Shown in pieces: positions 32,457 through 40,144 of a stretch of 64,000 nucleotides of DNA. The notes under the pieces are model-generated. The model saw nothing but the letters and a program-made list of their open reading frames with translations. It was not told the origin of the DNA and made no database searches. Numbering within the stretch: position 1 is the first letter of the stretch; every line of letters starts with the position of its first letter. Position numbers and translations under genes: made by a program. This stretch comes from an uncultured Lachnospiraceae bacterium (GTDB lineage: Bacteria > Bacillota > Clostridia > Lachnospirales > Lachnospiraceae). The DNA is taken from contig CAJUTU010000001.1 of the NCBI GenBank assembly GCA_910589385.1, positions 62,001 to 126,000 of the forward strand. The letters are read 5' to 3'.

Positions 32457-33467
32457 TTAGAACTTCCCAGCTTTCGCCGCTTCCTCTACGGAAACTGCAA
32501 CTGCAACAGTCATGCCGACCATCGGATTATTTCCTGCACCGATCAGTCCCATCATCTCAACATGGGCCGGTACGGAAGAAGAACCTGCAAACTGTGCGTC
32601 AGAGTGCATACGTCCTAATGTATCTGTCATACCATAGGAAGCCGGTCCTGCTGCCATGTTATCCGGATGCAGTGTACGTCCTGTACCACCGCCGGATGCT
32701 ACGGAGAAGTACTTCTTGCCCTGCTCCACGCATTCTTTCTTATAAGTTCCTGCTACCGGATGCTGGAAACGGGTCGGGTTGGTAGAATTTCCTGTGATGG
32801 AAACATCTACGCCTTCCTTGTGCATGATCGCAACGCCTTCACGTACATCATTCGCGCCGTAGCAGTTTACCTTGGAACGAAGTCCGTCAGAATAAGCGAT
32901 TCTCTGTACTTCCTTCAACTCGCCTGTGAAGTAATCATACTCTGTCTCTACATATGTAAATCCATTAATTCTGGAAATGATCTTTGCAGCGTCTTTTCCA
33001 AGTCCGTTCAGGATAACACGAAGAGGTTTTTTACGGACTTTGTTTGCCTTTTCAGCGATACCGATCGCACCCTCTGCTGCAGCGAATGACTCGTGTCCAG
33101 CCAGGAATGCGAAACAGTCTGTCTCGTCTTCCAGGAGCATCTTGCCCAGGTTGCCGTGGCCAAGGCCTACTTTACGCTGGTCTGCAACAGAACCCGGGAT
33201 ACAGAAAGCCTGAAGCCCTTCTCCGATTGCTGCTGCTGCGTCTGCTGCTGTCTTGCATCCCTTTTTGATTGCGATAGCAGCGCCTACAGTATATGCCCAA
33301 CATGCGTTCTCAAAACAGATTGGCTGGATGCCTTTTACCTGATTGTAAACATCCAATCCGGCATCTTTTGTGATTTTTTCGGCCTCTTCGATAGAAGCAA
33401 TACCATAGCCGTTTAAAACTTCATTGATTTTATCAATTCTTCTCTCATATGATTCAAATAAAGCCAT
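32457..33467 (-). CDS. GGGtGRT protein (uncharacterised)
   Basis: A 336-residue protein of the family named for its GGGTGRT motif, seen here as VASGGGTGRTLHPDN. Other conserved stretches include GHGNLGKML, FLAGHESFAAAEGAIGIAEKA, GNSTNPTRFQHP and LIGAGNNPMVGMTVAVAV. No catalytic activity is known to me. In anaerobes it is typically encoded beside a NifU-like protein, as here. The Gly-rich loops suggest a nucleotide- or cofactor-binding site, but that is a guess. AGGAGG precedes the ATG; the NifU-like gene ends 47 bases upstream. Confidence 0.85.
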   Translation of the reverse strand: MALFESYERRIDKINEVLNGYGIASIEEAEKITKDAGLDVYNQVKGIQPICFENACWAYTVGAAIAIKKGCKTAADAAAAIGEGLQAFCIPGSVADQRKVGLGHGNLGKMLLEDETDCFAFLAGHESFAAAEGAIGIAEKANKVRKKPLRVILNGLGKDAAKIISRINGFTYVETEYDYFTGELKEVQRIAYSDGLRSKVNCYGANDVREGVAIMHKEGVDVSITGNSTNPTRFQHPVAGTYKKECVEQGKKYFSVASGGGTGRTLHPDNMAAGPASYGMTDTLGRMHSDAQFAGSSSVPAHVEMMGLIGAGNNPMVGMTVAVAVSVEEAAKAGKF

Positions 33468-33514
33468 TTAATTATCCTCCTGATTTATTTTAGAAACTCT
33501 CGATAAGCTGTTGG

Positions 33515-34207
33515 CTATTCTTTACGTGGGTCGATGATCTTCGCAGCATCCGCAACACGGCCATACTGTCCTTTTGCCTTCTCCCAAGCATCATTCGGCT
33601 GGTCGCCTGCTTTGATGAAATCTGTAAACTTTCCAAGGTTTACAAACTGGTATCCAATGATTTCATCATTCTTATCCAGAGCGATCCCGGTTACATAGCC
33701 TTCTGCCATTTCCAGGTAACGTGGTCCCTTTGCCAGAGTTCCGTACATCGTACCAACCTGAGAGCGGAGTCCTTTTCCAAGGTCTTCCAAACCTGCGCCG
33801 ATTGCAAGGCCGTCTTCTGAAAATGCGCTCTGTGTTCTTCCGTAAACAATCTGAAGGAATAATTCTCTCATAGCTGTGTTAATCGCATCACATACAAGGT
33901 CAGTATTCAATGCTTCCAGGATTGTCTTTCCAGGAAGGATCTCAGATGCCATTGCCGCGGAATGTGTCATTCCGGAACATCCCAGTGTCTCAACAAGCGC
34001 CTCCTGAATAATACCGTCCTTCACGTTGAGTGTCAGCTTACATGCGCCCTGCTGCGGAGCACACCAGCCAACGCCATGTGTAAAGCCGGAAATATCTTTT
34101 ACTTCTTTTGCTTTTACCCATTTTGCTTCTTCCGGGATTGGAGCTGGTCCGTGATTCGCACCCTGGGCTACCGGACACATCATTTCTACTTCATGTGAAT
34201 AAATCAT
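33515..34207 (-). CDS. NifU-like/TSCPD-type protein paired with GGGtGRT
   Basis: A 230-residue protein usually annotated as an iron-sulfur cluster assembly scaffold. Conserved cysteines occur in VGWCAPQQGACKL and ETLGCSGMTHSAAM, which resemble the NifU N-terminal fold, but it lacks the usual NifU third cysteine arrangement (the real NifU of this window is at 61648-62085). It is always near the GGGtGRT gene in the genomes I know of; function is not established. AAAGGAG lies before the ATG. It probably forms a two-gene unit with GGGtGRT, just upstream of the dehydrogenase-Hdr-fumarate cluster. Confidence 0.8.
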   Translation of the reverse strand: MIYSHEVEMMCPVAQGANHGPAPIPEEAKWVKAKEVKDISGFTHGVGWCAPQQGACKLTLNVKDGIIQEALVETLGCSGMTHSAAMASEILPGKTILEALNTDLVCDAINTAMRELFLQIVYGRTQSAFSEDGLAIGAGLEDLGKGLRSQVGTMYGTLAKGPRYLEMAEGYVTGIALDKNDEIIGYQFVNLGKFTDFIKAGDQPNDAWEKAKGQYGRVADAAKIIDPRKE

Positions 34208-34362
34208 GTTAATACTCCTTTCAAATATGTATGATTTTCTCTTGTATAATGCCGAAATACTTCACATCACACTACTGTTATTTTCGCACAAATTTATCCA
34301 TTCGTCAATCGTCACTTTGTATAAGATTACTCTTAATTTCTGGCTAATTCGGACAGTTGGAA

Positions 34363-34388
34363 TCAAAAAAGCAGGCCTATATGCCTGC
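34363..34388 (-). terminator. Intrinsic terminator after cinA
   Basis: GCAGGC / GCCTGC stem with a six-base loop, followed on the minus strand by TTTTTTGATT. The rest of the 224-base gap 34208-34431 shows no clear promoter for the NifU-like gene. Confidence 0.8.
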
Positions 34389-34431
34389 CTTTCATCTCAA
34401 TTGGTTATATTTCATCAACCAGCCCAAAACA

Positions 34432-34926
34432 TTAGAGCGATTTTAACATTTCTGCTGCCAGATACAGCGCCTCTTCCACAGTATGAAGCCTGTTTTCCAT
34501 ACGTGTCCCGTGGAAACGCAGTTCCCTTACCTGCACTTTTCCTCTCACATAGCAGCCGATATATACCAGACCAACCGGTTTTTCTTTCGTGCCGCCCCCG
34601 GGACCTGCTATTCCCGTTGAACTGACCGCCACGTCCGCGCCTGCCGCCTTCGCAGCACCTGCTGCCATCTCGCCCGCAGTCTGCTCACTGACTGCCCCGA
34701 ACTGCTCTAGGGTCTCTGCGCGTACACCGGCTAGACGCTGCTTCGCCTCATTGGAATAAGTCACATAGGCTTCACCCAATACATCCGAAGCCCCTGCCAC
34801 ATTGACCAGCGTCCCGGCAATTAAGCCGCCGGTACAGGATTCTACGGTAGTCACTGTCAGTTTATGTTCCTGCAGAAGCCGGACTACGGTTTCTTCCATC
34901 GGCTCCTCTCGTCTTTCTTCCTGCAT
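34432..34926 (-). CDS. CinA C-terminal domain protein (nicotinamide-nucleotide amidase type)
   Basis: A 164-residue stand-alone CinA C-terminal domain, corresponding to PncC, which deamidates NMN for NAD recycling. Conserved segments are TVESCTGGLIAGTLVNVAGAS, YVTYSNEAKQRLAGV and AVSSTGIAGPGGGTKEKPVG. The N-terminal MoCF domain of full CinA is absent, and no separate copy sits next to it. It begins one base after the pgsA stop, with GGGAGG upstream. Confidence 0.93.
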   Translation of the reverse strand: MQEERREEPMEETVVRLLQEHKLTVTTVESCTGGLIAGTLVNVAGASDVLGEAYVTYSNEAKQRLAGVRAETLEQFGAVSEQTAGEMAAGAAKAAGADVAVSSTGIAGPGGGTKEKPVGLVYIGCYVRGKVQVRELRFHGTRMENRLHTVEEALYLAAEMLKSL

Positions 34927-34927
34927 C

Positions 34928-35470
34928 CTACATTCCTCCCTGTGTGAGCACCTGTTTATTTTTCATCACATAGTCTGCCAGAGAAATGACCGTCAGCGCC
35001 AGGGATACCCAGATTAAGATTTCCCCGATCAGATCAAACACGCCGCCGAAATCTGCGATCAACAGGATCACCATCGCCATCTGGGACACGGTCTTAAATT
35101 TTCCCCAGTAACTGGCGGCGATCACAATCCCATTGTCCGAAGCCACAAGACGGAATCCGCTGATGATGAATTCACGGGCAATGATGATGATGACAAACCA
35201 CGCCGTAAGCTGCCCGGAATCAATCATACAGATCATAGCGGAACAAACGAGCAGTTTATCTGCCAGCGGATCCATAAACTTTCCAAAATTCGTCACCAGA
35301 TTATATTTGCGGGCAATCTTGCCGTCCAAAAGGTCTGTCAGGCTTGCCACACAAAACAGGAGCAGGGCAATCCATTTATTTGCAGCCCCTCCCACATCTG
35401 TCAGCATAAAAAAAACGAAAAACGGCACCATAATTATTCTGATAACAGTCAACTTATTTGGTAAATTCAT
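34928..35470 (-). CDS. pgsA: Phosphatidylglycerophosphate synthase
   Basis: A 180-residue integral membrane enzyme that makes phosphatidylglycerol phosphate from CDP-diacylglycerol and glycerol-3-phosphate. The CDP-alcohol phosphotransferase signature is complete: DLLDGKIARKYN, then GKFMDPLADKLL. About four to five membrane segments. Its ATG overlaps the rimO stop (TAATG). The rimO-pgsA-cinA order is common in Firmicutes. Confidence 0.95.
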   Translation of the reverse strand: MNLPNKLTVIRIIMVPFFVFFMLTDVGGAANKWIALLLFCVASLTDLLDGKIARKYNLVTNFGKFMDPLADKLLVCSAMICMIDSGQLTAWFVIIIIAREFIISGFRLVASDNGIVIAASYWGKFKTVSQMAMVILLIADFGGVFDLIGEILIWVSLALTVISLADYVMKNKQVLTQGGM

Positions 35471-36792
35471 TACACAAGCCCTCCTATTAAATCATATTCT
35501 AATGCTCCGGTTACCTTTACCCTGGCAAAGTCTCCGGACAAAAGTTCCTCATCCGCATCTACAAAAATCAGTCCGTCCACCCCAGGGGCATCCCTGTAAG
35601 TCCGGCCCACATATGCATTTTCATCCACTACTTTGCCTTCGATCATGACCAGCACCTCCTTGCCGACCATATCCTCTGCATTGGCAAAGGCAATCTCCTG
35701 CTGTAGTTCCATCAGGTCTGCCTGACGCTCCTGCTTGATATCATCAGAAATCTGCTCCGGCATCTCTGCCGCCGGTGTATCTTCCTCCGGGGAATAGGGA
35801 AAGACGCCCAGCCGGTCAAATTCCATCTCATCCACAAATTCCATCAGCTCTTCATGCTGTGCTGATGTTTCCCCTGGGAACCCTGTAATTAAAGTCGTTC
35901 TCAGGCAGATATCCGGAATCTCCCGACGAAGTTTTTCTACAGTATCTATAATTTCCTGCTTTGTCGTCCGTCGTCCCATCCTCCTTAAGATCTCATCATT
36001 TGCATGCTGGATCGGAATATCCAGATAATGGCAGATCTTGGGTTCTTCCTTTATTGTCTGTATCAGTTCATCCGTAATCTCCTCCGGATAACAGTAGAGA
36101 ATCCGTATCCATCGGATTCCTTTGATCTTGCACAGTTCACGCAGAAGCACTGGAAGCCTTTTTTCGCCGTAAATATCTTTTCCATATAATGTGGTCTCCT
36201 GAGCCACCAGGATCAATTCCTTGGCTCCCTGTTCTGCCAATTCTTCTGCCGCTTTTAAGAGCCGCTCCATCGGCACACTTCGAAAAGCACCTCTGATCTT
36301 TGGAATGATACAATAGGTACAGTGCTTATCACACCCTTCTGCAATCTTCAAATATGCATAGTGTCCGCCTGTAGTCACCTGCCGTTTTGTCTTTACCATT
36401 GGAAGAGCCTTCAAATCTGCAATCCGCACTTCTGTACGCCCCACAAGCGCGGCATCCAATGCATCAAGGATCTGGTCATATGCCGTCGTACCAAGCACCA
36501 CGTCTACCTCAGGGATTTCATCTAATATCTCCTGACGATACCGCTGTGCCAGACATCCGGCCACGATCAGAGCTTTTAATTTCCCTTTCTTTTTATATTC
36601 CGCCATCTCCAGAATATTCTGGATGCTTTCCTCTTTGGCATCATGGATAAAGCAGCATGTATTGATGATGATCACATCCGCTTCTGCTTCATCATCTGTC
36701 ATTTCAAACCCCCGGGACGCCAAAAGACCCAGCATCTCTTCCGTATCTACAAGGTTTTTATCACATCCAAGAGATATCAGTAAAATTTTCAT
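35470..36792 (-). CDS. rimO: Ribosomal protein S12 methylthiotransferase
   Basis: A 440-residue radical-SAM enzyme that methylthiolates an aspartate of ribosomal protein S12. The N-terminal cluster domain starts ISLGCDKNLVDTEEMLG, the radical-SAM motif is CDKHCTYCIIP, and the C-terminal TRAM domain follows residue 370. SLGCDKN together with IRGAFRSVP distinguishes it from MiaB. The ATG at 36792 has GGAGAGAGG upstream; an extension to 36846 is not conserved. Confidence 0.95.
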   Translation of the reverse strand: MKILLISLGCDKNLVDTEEMLGLLASRGFEMTDDEAEADVIIINTCCFIHDAKEESIQNILEMAEYKKKGKLKALIVAGCLAQRYRQEILDEIPEVDVVLGTTAYDQILDALDAALVGRTEVRIADLKALPMVKTKRQVTTGGHYAYLKIAEGCDKHCTYCIIPKIRGAFRSVPMERLLKAAEELAEQGAKELILVAQETTLYGKDIYGEKRLPVLLRELCKIKGIRWIRILYCYPEEITDELIQTIKEEPKICHYLDIPIQHANDEILRRMGRRTTKQEIIDTVEKLRREIPDICLRTTLITGFPGETSAQHEELMEFVDEMEFDRLGVFPYSPEEDTPAAEMPEQISDDIKQERQADLMELQQEIAFANAEDMVGKEVLVMIEGKVVDENAYVGRTYRDAPGVDGLIFVDADEELLSGDFARVKVTGALEYDLIGGLV

Positions 36793-36894
36793 ATCCTCTC
36801 TCCATTTTCTTTTAAAAATGTGCTTGTTCCTGTTTCCCGTCCACAATACTGTAGAATTTGGCTCCTCCTACGCACATCATGTGCAAAGAAATAG

Positions 36895-36924
36895 GGCTAT
36901 CTCCTACACCAGATAGGGATAGCC
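36895..36924 (-). terminator. Terminator after rpoZ
   Basis: GGGCTATC / GATAGCC arms with an inner AT-poor stem; on the minus strand TATTTCTTTG follows. Confidence 0.65.
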
Positions 36925-36931
36925 TGATTGA

Positions 36932-37180
36932 TCATTCCTCTACATTTGCACTCTCAGCGATGATTTTTAACTGTCCTTCATTCAACTCCTGGATTGCCAG
37001 AGAAAGGGGTTTTGCCTCGCCTTTGATACTCACCATAGGCATCTCTCCGTCAATGATCTGCCTGGCCCGCTTCGATGTAGCAAGCACAATGGAATACCGG
37101 CTGTTAACGACCTTAGTCTCGCCTTCTTCAACGTCTTTGTTTACCACTTTCATCAAATCTGTATAAGATGGATGCAGCAT
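36932..37180 (-). CDS. rpoZ: RNA polymerase omega subunit
   Basis: An 82-residue omega subunit that stabilises the beta' subunit of RNA polymerase. The family core is visible: SRYSIVLATSKRARQI followed by KPLSLAIQELNEG. It starts five bases after gmk, with GGAG in the gmk tail, and closes the yicC-gmk-rpoZ operon. Confidence 0.93.
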   Translation of the reverse strand: MLHPSYTDLMKVVNKDVEEGETKVVNSRYSIVLATSKRARQIIDGEMPMVSIKGEAKPLSLAIQELNEGQLKIIAESANVEE

Positions 37181-37185
37181 GCTTT

Positions 37186-37818
37186 TTATTCTCCTTTCAG
37201 TTCTTGAAGATCTTGTTTTATTTTTTCCATAAATTGTGTATTCCGGAAATTCCGGCAGTGCTCACCCTGGATAATGCCATGCATCTCTTCTACGCAAACA
37301 TCCAGTTTGTCATTGACGATCAGGTAGTCATACTGCCCCATTCCTTCCGCCTCCTCTGCGGCCCGGCAAAGCCTGGAGCCAATGACCTCCGCAGTCTCTG
37401 TTCCCCTGCCCGTAAGCCGTTTTTTCAGTTCTTCTGCCGTAGGCGGCGTAACAAAGAGGAGCAGCGTATCCGGAAATGCTTTCTTCACTTTCATTGCACC
37501 CTGGACTTCAATCTCTAAAATGACGTCCTTTCCCGCCTCTAGCATCTCTTCCACATAGGCGCGCGGAGTCCCATAGTAATTCTCCACATATCTAGCATAC
37601 TCTATCAGTTCATCTTTCGCAATCATTTTTTCAAATTCATCTTTGGTTTTGAAAAAATATTCTCTTCCGTCCGCTTCCCCCTCACGCGGCTGTCTTGTTG
37701 TTGCAGATATTGACAACGCGTATCGGTCGGGATAGCGTTGTAAAAGCGCATGCATCAATGTCCCCTTGCCAGCCCCGGAAAAGCCGGACACTACCGTTAA
37801 AATCCCTTTTGTCTCCAT
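37186..37818 (-). CDS. gmk: Guanylate kinase
   Basis: Phosphorylates GMP to GDP. A 210-residue enzyme with the P-loop SGFSGAGKGTLM at residues 9-20 and the GMP-binding SISATTRQPREGEADGREY. The ATG at 37818 is preceded by GAGG and is 11 bases from the yicC stop; a GTG at 37830 would overlap yicC and is less likely. Confidence 0.95.
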   Translation of the reverse strand: METKGILTVVSGFSGAGKGTLMHALLQRYPDRYALSISATTRQPREGEADGREYFFKTKDEFEKMIAKDELIEYARYVENYYGTPRAYVEEMLEAGKDVILEIEVQGAMKVKKAFPDTLLLFVTPPTAEELKKRLTGRGTETAEVIGSRLCRAAEEAEGMGQYDYLIVNDKLDVCVEEMHGIIQGEHCRNFRNTQFMEKIKQDLQELKGE

Positions 37819-37829
37819 CCCGCACCTCA

Positions 37830-38708
37830 CTACTCAATATTTTGGATCTGTTCACGGATTTTTTCAATCTCCGTCTTCAAGCCGATCGCATAATTTGAAA
37901 TTTCCAGGTCATTGGCCTTGGACAATATGGTATTGGCCTCCCTGTTCATCTCCTGCGCGATGAAATCCAGCTTCCTTCCAATCCCTTCGGATTCCTCCAG
38001 GGTATCCCGCATATGGGAAATATGGCTTTTCAGACGGACGACCTCTTCATCCGTACAAATCTTGTCCGCAAACAAAATGACTTCCGCCGCCACTCTGCTC
38101 TCTTCTAACTGCGCATCGCCTAAAAGCTCCTGTACTTTCTCTTCCAGCCTCTCCCGATACCGGGCTGCAATCTCCGGAGAATGCTCTTCGACCTTGGCAG
38201 CCAGCTCCTCAATCCCGGAAAGCTTTGCAAGAATATCTTTTTTCAGATGTTCCCCTTCTGTCACCCTGGCTGCAACAAATTGGTCGAACGCGCCTTCCAG
38301 TCCGCTTTTTAGGCCCTTCCATAATTCTTCTTCATCCTCGCTTTGTTCTTCCATCGTCAGGATCTCAGGGCAGCGCGCCAGTGTAGACAGGCTGATGTCA
38401 CCCACAATTCCAAATTCATCTGCCATCTGCCGCAGGTACTTCACATACTCCCCGGCTAATGCCGCATTATATTTTAATGCTCCCTGCTCCTCTGCTATAT
38501 TCTCATAAGTGATAAAAATATCAATCTTCCCACGGCTTGCATATTTCCTCAGAAGTGTCCTGATCGCACTGTCAAAAAAATTCAGCTTCTTCGGCATTCG
38601 GATATTGACATCCAGATACCTGTGATTGACACTTTTTAATTCCACCGTAAATTTTCGGGAATCCTGCTGATACTCGCATCTTCCAAAACCAGTCATGCTC
38701 TTTATCAT
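37830..38708 (-). CDS. yicC: YicC-family endoribonuclease
   Basis: A 292-residue protein of the YicC family, members of which act as RNA endonucleases. Landmarks are MIKSMTGFGRCEYQQD at the start, EVKSVNHRYLD-type residues (ELKSVNHRYLDVNIRMP) and the C-terminal GRKLDFIAQEMNREANTI. It heads the yicC-gmk-rpoZ operon and has a strong promoter about 60 bases upstream. Confidence 0.93.
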   Translation of the reverse strand: MIKSMTGFGRCEYQQDSRKFTVELKSVNHRYLDVNIRMPKKLNFFDSAIRTLLRKYASRGKIDIFITYENIAEEQGALKYNAALAGEYVKYLRQMADEFGIVGDISLSTLARCPEILTMEEQSEDEEELWKGLKSGLEGAFDQFVAARVTEGEHLKKDILAKLSGIEELAAKVEEHSPEIAARYRERLEEKVQELLGDAQLEESRVAAEVILFADKICTDEEVVRLKSHISHMRDTLEESEGIGRKLDFIAQEMNREANTILSKANDLEISNYAIGLKTEIEKIREQIQNIE

Positions 38709-38766
38709 GATCCTTGCCCTCTATAGTCTATAAGATCTCATACTTACTGCTTCATGTAACTTACCT

Positions 38767-38796
38767 ATTATACCCCCCAAACTCCGTTCCGGTCAA
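38767..38796 (-). promoter_or_regulatory. Promoter of yicC-gmk-rpoZ
   Basis: Minus-strand TTGACC, 18 bases, TATAAT. Confidence 0.7.
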
Positions 38797-38837
38797 CTCT
38801 TTACCTATAACTTTTCTACTTTTCCTTATGAAAGCAG

Positions 38838-38879
38838 AAAAAAACCGCCCTATTTTGTCTGCCTCTGGCAATGGGCCGG
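38838..38879 (-). terminator. Terminator after the DUF1284 gene
   Basis: CCGGCCCATT / AATAGGGCGG on the minus strand, with one bulge, followed by a run of seven T. Confidence 0.8.
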
Positions 38880-38907
38880 CTTCTTTCTAAAACTTCCGTT
38901 TTTTCTA

Positions 38908-39297
38908 TCACTTTTTCCCTAAAATTATCTCCCGGCAGGCACTGACCGGATACCAACTGCATCCGTCACAAATATCTTCCAGCATCTTTGGAGTCATCTC
39001 CTGCCGGATTTTCTGCACAAGCTCCTGATAAATATATTCCTTTTCTTCTAAATGAAAATATTCTACAACCTTCCTGTCAAACTGTTTTACTTTCTCATTG
39101 GTCCGGCACAGATCCGTACCCAGCATATGAGGGCAGCTCATACACAAATCGTCTGTAGAAAATTTTAGACGAACCGTGATTGGCTCCTCGCCTCTTAAAC
39201 GCTCTGTCAGCCGATCCATATTTTCTACAAAATCCTCACTATACCCTTTTCCGCTGTATCCCTGTGTGCAAAGAAGGTGATGCGGCCTTAAGTCCAT
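38908..39297 (-). CDS. DUF1284 cysteine-rich protein
   Basis: A 129-residue protein of unknown function matching DUF1284. It begins MDLRPHHLLCTQGYSG and contains LCMSCPHM, DLCRTNEKV and DICDGCSWYPVSAC, a set of Cys and His residues that suggests an Fe-S cluster or zinc site. The ATG at 39297 (GGGGG upstream) overlaps the end of bioY by 10 bases, so it is probably co-translated with bioY. A longer frame to 39435 lies wholly inside bioY and is rejected. The link to biotin is positional only. Confidence 0.8.
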   Translation of the reverse strand: MDLRPHHLLCTQGYSGKGYSEDFVENMDRLTERLRGEEPITVRLKFSTDDLCMSCPHMLGTDLCRTNEKVKQFDRKVVEYFHLEEKEYIYQELVQKIRQEMTPKMLEDICDGCSWYPVSACREIILGKK

Positions 39298-39836
39298 TGC
39301 AAAGCTGCCCCCAGTCTTGTCTGAATTTTCAATCCCAATACAGATGCCGCTGCTGCTTTGATCACCGCAGCGGGAATAAATGGCAGCACACAAGCTGAAA
39401 TCCCTGTCCATACAGACGCTTTCATAACAATACAAAACATTGCTACACCTACTACATAATTAGAAAGCGTACCCAGAATAAGGAATAAAAGGAACATTCC
39501 TTTCTGCTTCCTCAGCTTCATCCCCATCCCGATCAAAAATGCCATAACCGGGAAAGAGAGTAAAAACCCTCCTGTCGGGCCGGTCAAATCTTGAAATCCG
39601 CCGCTGAATCCTGCAAATACTGGAACTCCTACTGCTCCCAACAGTAAATACACCACCATGGAGACCGCCCCGTTCTTTGCTCCCAGGATGATCCCCGCCA
39701 GGGTCACTGCAAAAGTCTGCATCGTCATAGGCACGCCCAGCGGCATCGGGATTGAAATCTGCGCCAGCACTGCCGTAATAGCTGTCATTATTGCAATGCT
39801 GCATATCTCCTTTGTTGTAATTTTTGAATTCTTCAT
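39288..39836 (-). CDS. bioY: Biotin transporter substrate-binding subunit
   Basis: A 182-residue membrane S-component for biotin uptake, working alone or with an ECF energising module. Typical motifs: QISIPMPLGVPMTMQTFAV, LLLGAVGVPVFAGFSGG, and GPTGGFLLSF. About six helices. GGAGGAGG lies eight bases before the ATG at 39836; ATGs at 39839 and 39854 are in frame but fit the ribosome-binding site less well. A BirA-type operator overlaps its promoter. Confidence 0.93.
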   Translation of the reverse strand: MKNSKITTKEICSIAIMTAITAVLAQISIPMPLGVPMTMQTFAVTLAGIILGAKNGAVSMVVYLLLGAVGVPVFAGFSGGFQDLTGPTGGFLLSFPVMAFLIGMGMKLRKQKGMFLLFLILGTLSNYVVGVAMFCIVMKASVWTGISACVLPFIPAAVIKAAAASVLGLKIQTRLGAALQWT

Positions 39837-39932
39837 CATTTCTGCCTCCTCCATAATAAATTTCCCTCATATACAAAACAAATCCAAAAGATAGTCCATT
39901 CCGTCATACCCACCCGGAATTTCCTTTCCTAA

Positions 39933-39961
39933 AGTATAAATTCCCTTCCTATGATTGTCAA
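39933..39961 (-). promoter_or_regulatory. Promoter of bioY
   Basis: A near-perfect minus-strand promoter: TTGACA, 17 bases, TATACT. Confidence 0.75.
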
Positions 39962-39985
39962 CCATTTTTTGTATATAGTTTACGT
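39955..39985. promoter_or_regulatory. Candidate BirA operator
   Basis: TTGTCAAC-N15-GTTTACGT on the plus strand, close to the BirA consensus TTGTAAAC-N14/15-GTTTACAA (13 of 16 positions). It covers the bioY -35 box. The interval 39837-40144 otherwise holds only the rqcH leader, with a TATAAT at 40069-40074. Confidence 0.6.
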
Positions 39986-40144
39986 TCAACATCTGTGACT
40001 AATTTGGATAAACCGTAACATTTTTTGATTTTATAAAAATAACTAATGAAAAACTGGAAGATACATATTATAATAGGTCAAGATGGCAAAAACAAAATTT
40101 TGCGCTGGAACATCTACACTTCAAAAGAAAGTGAGGAATACAAC

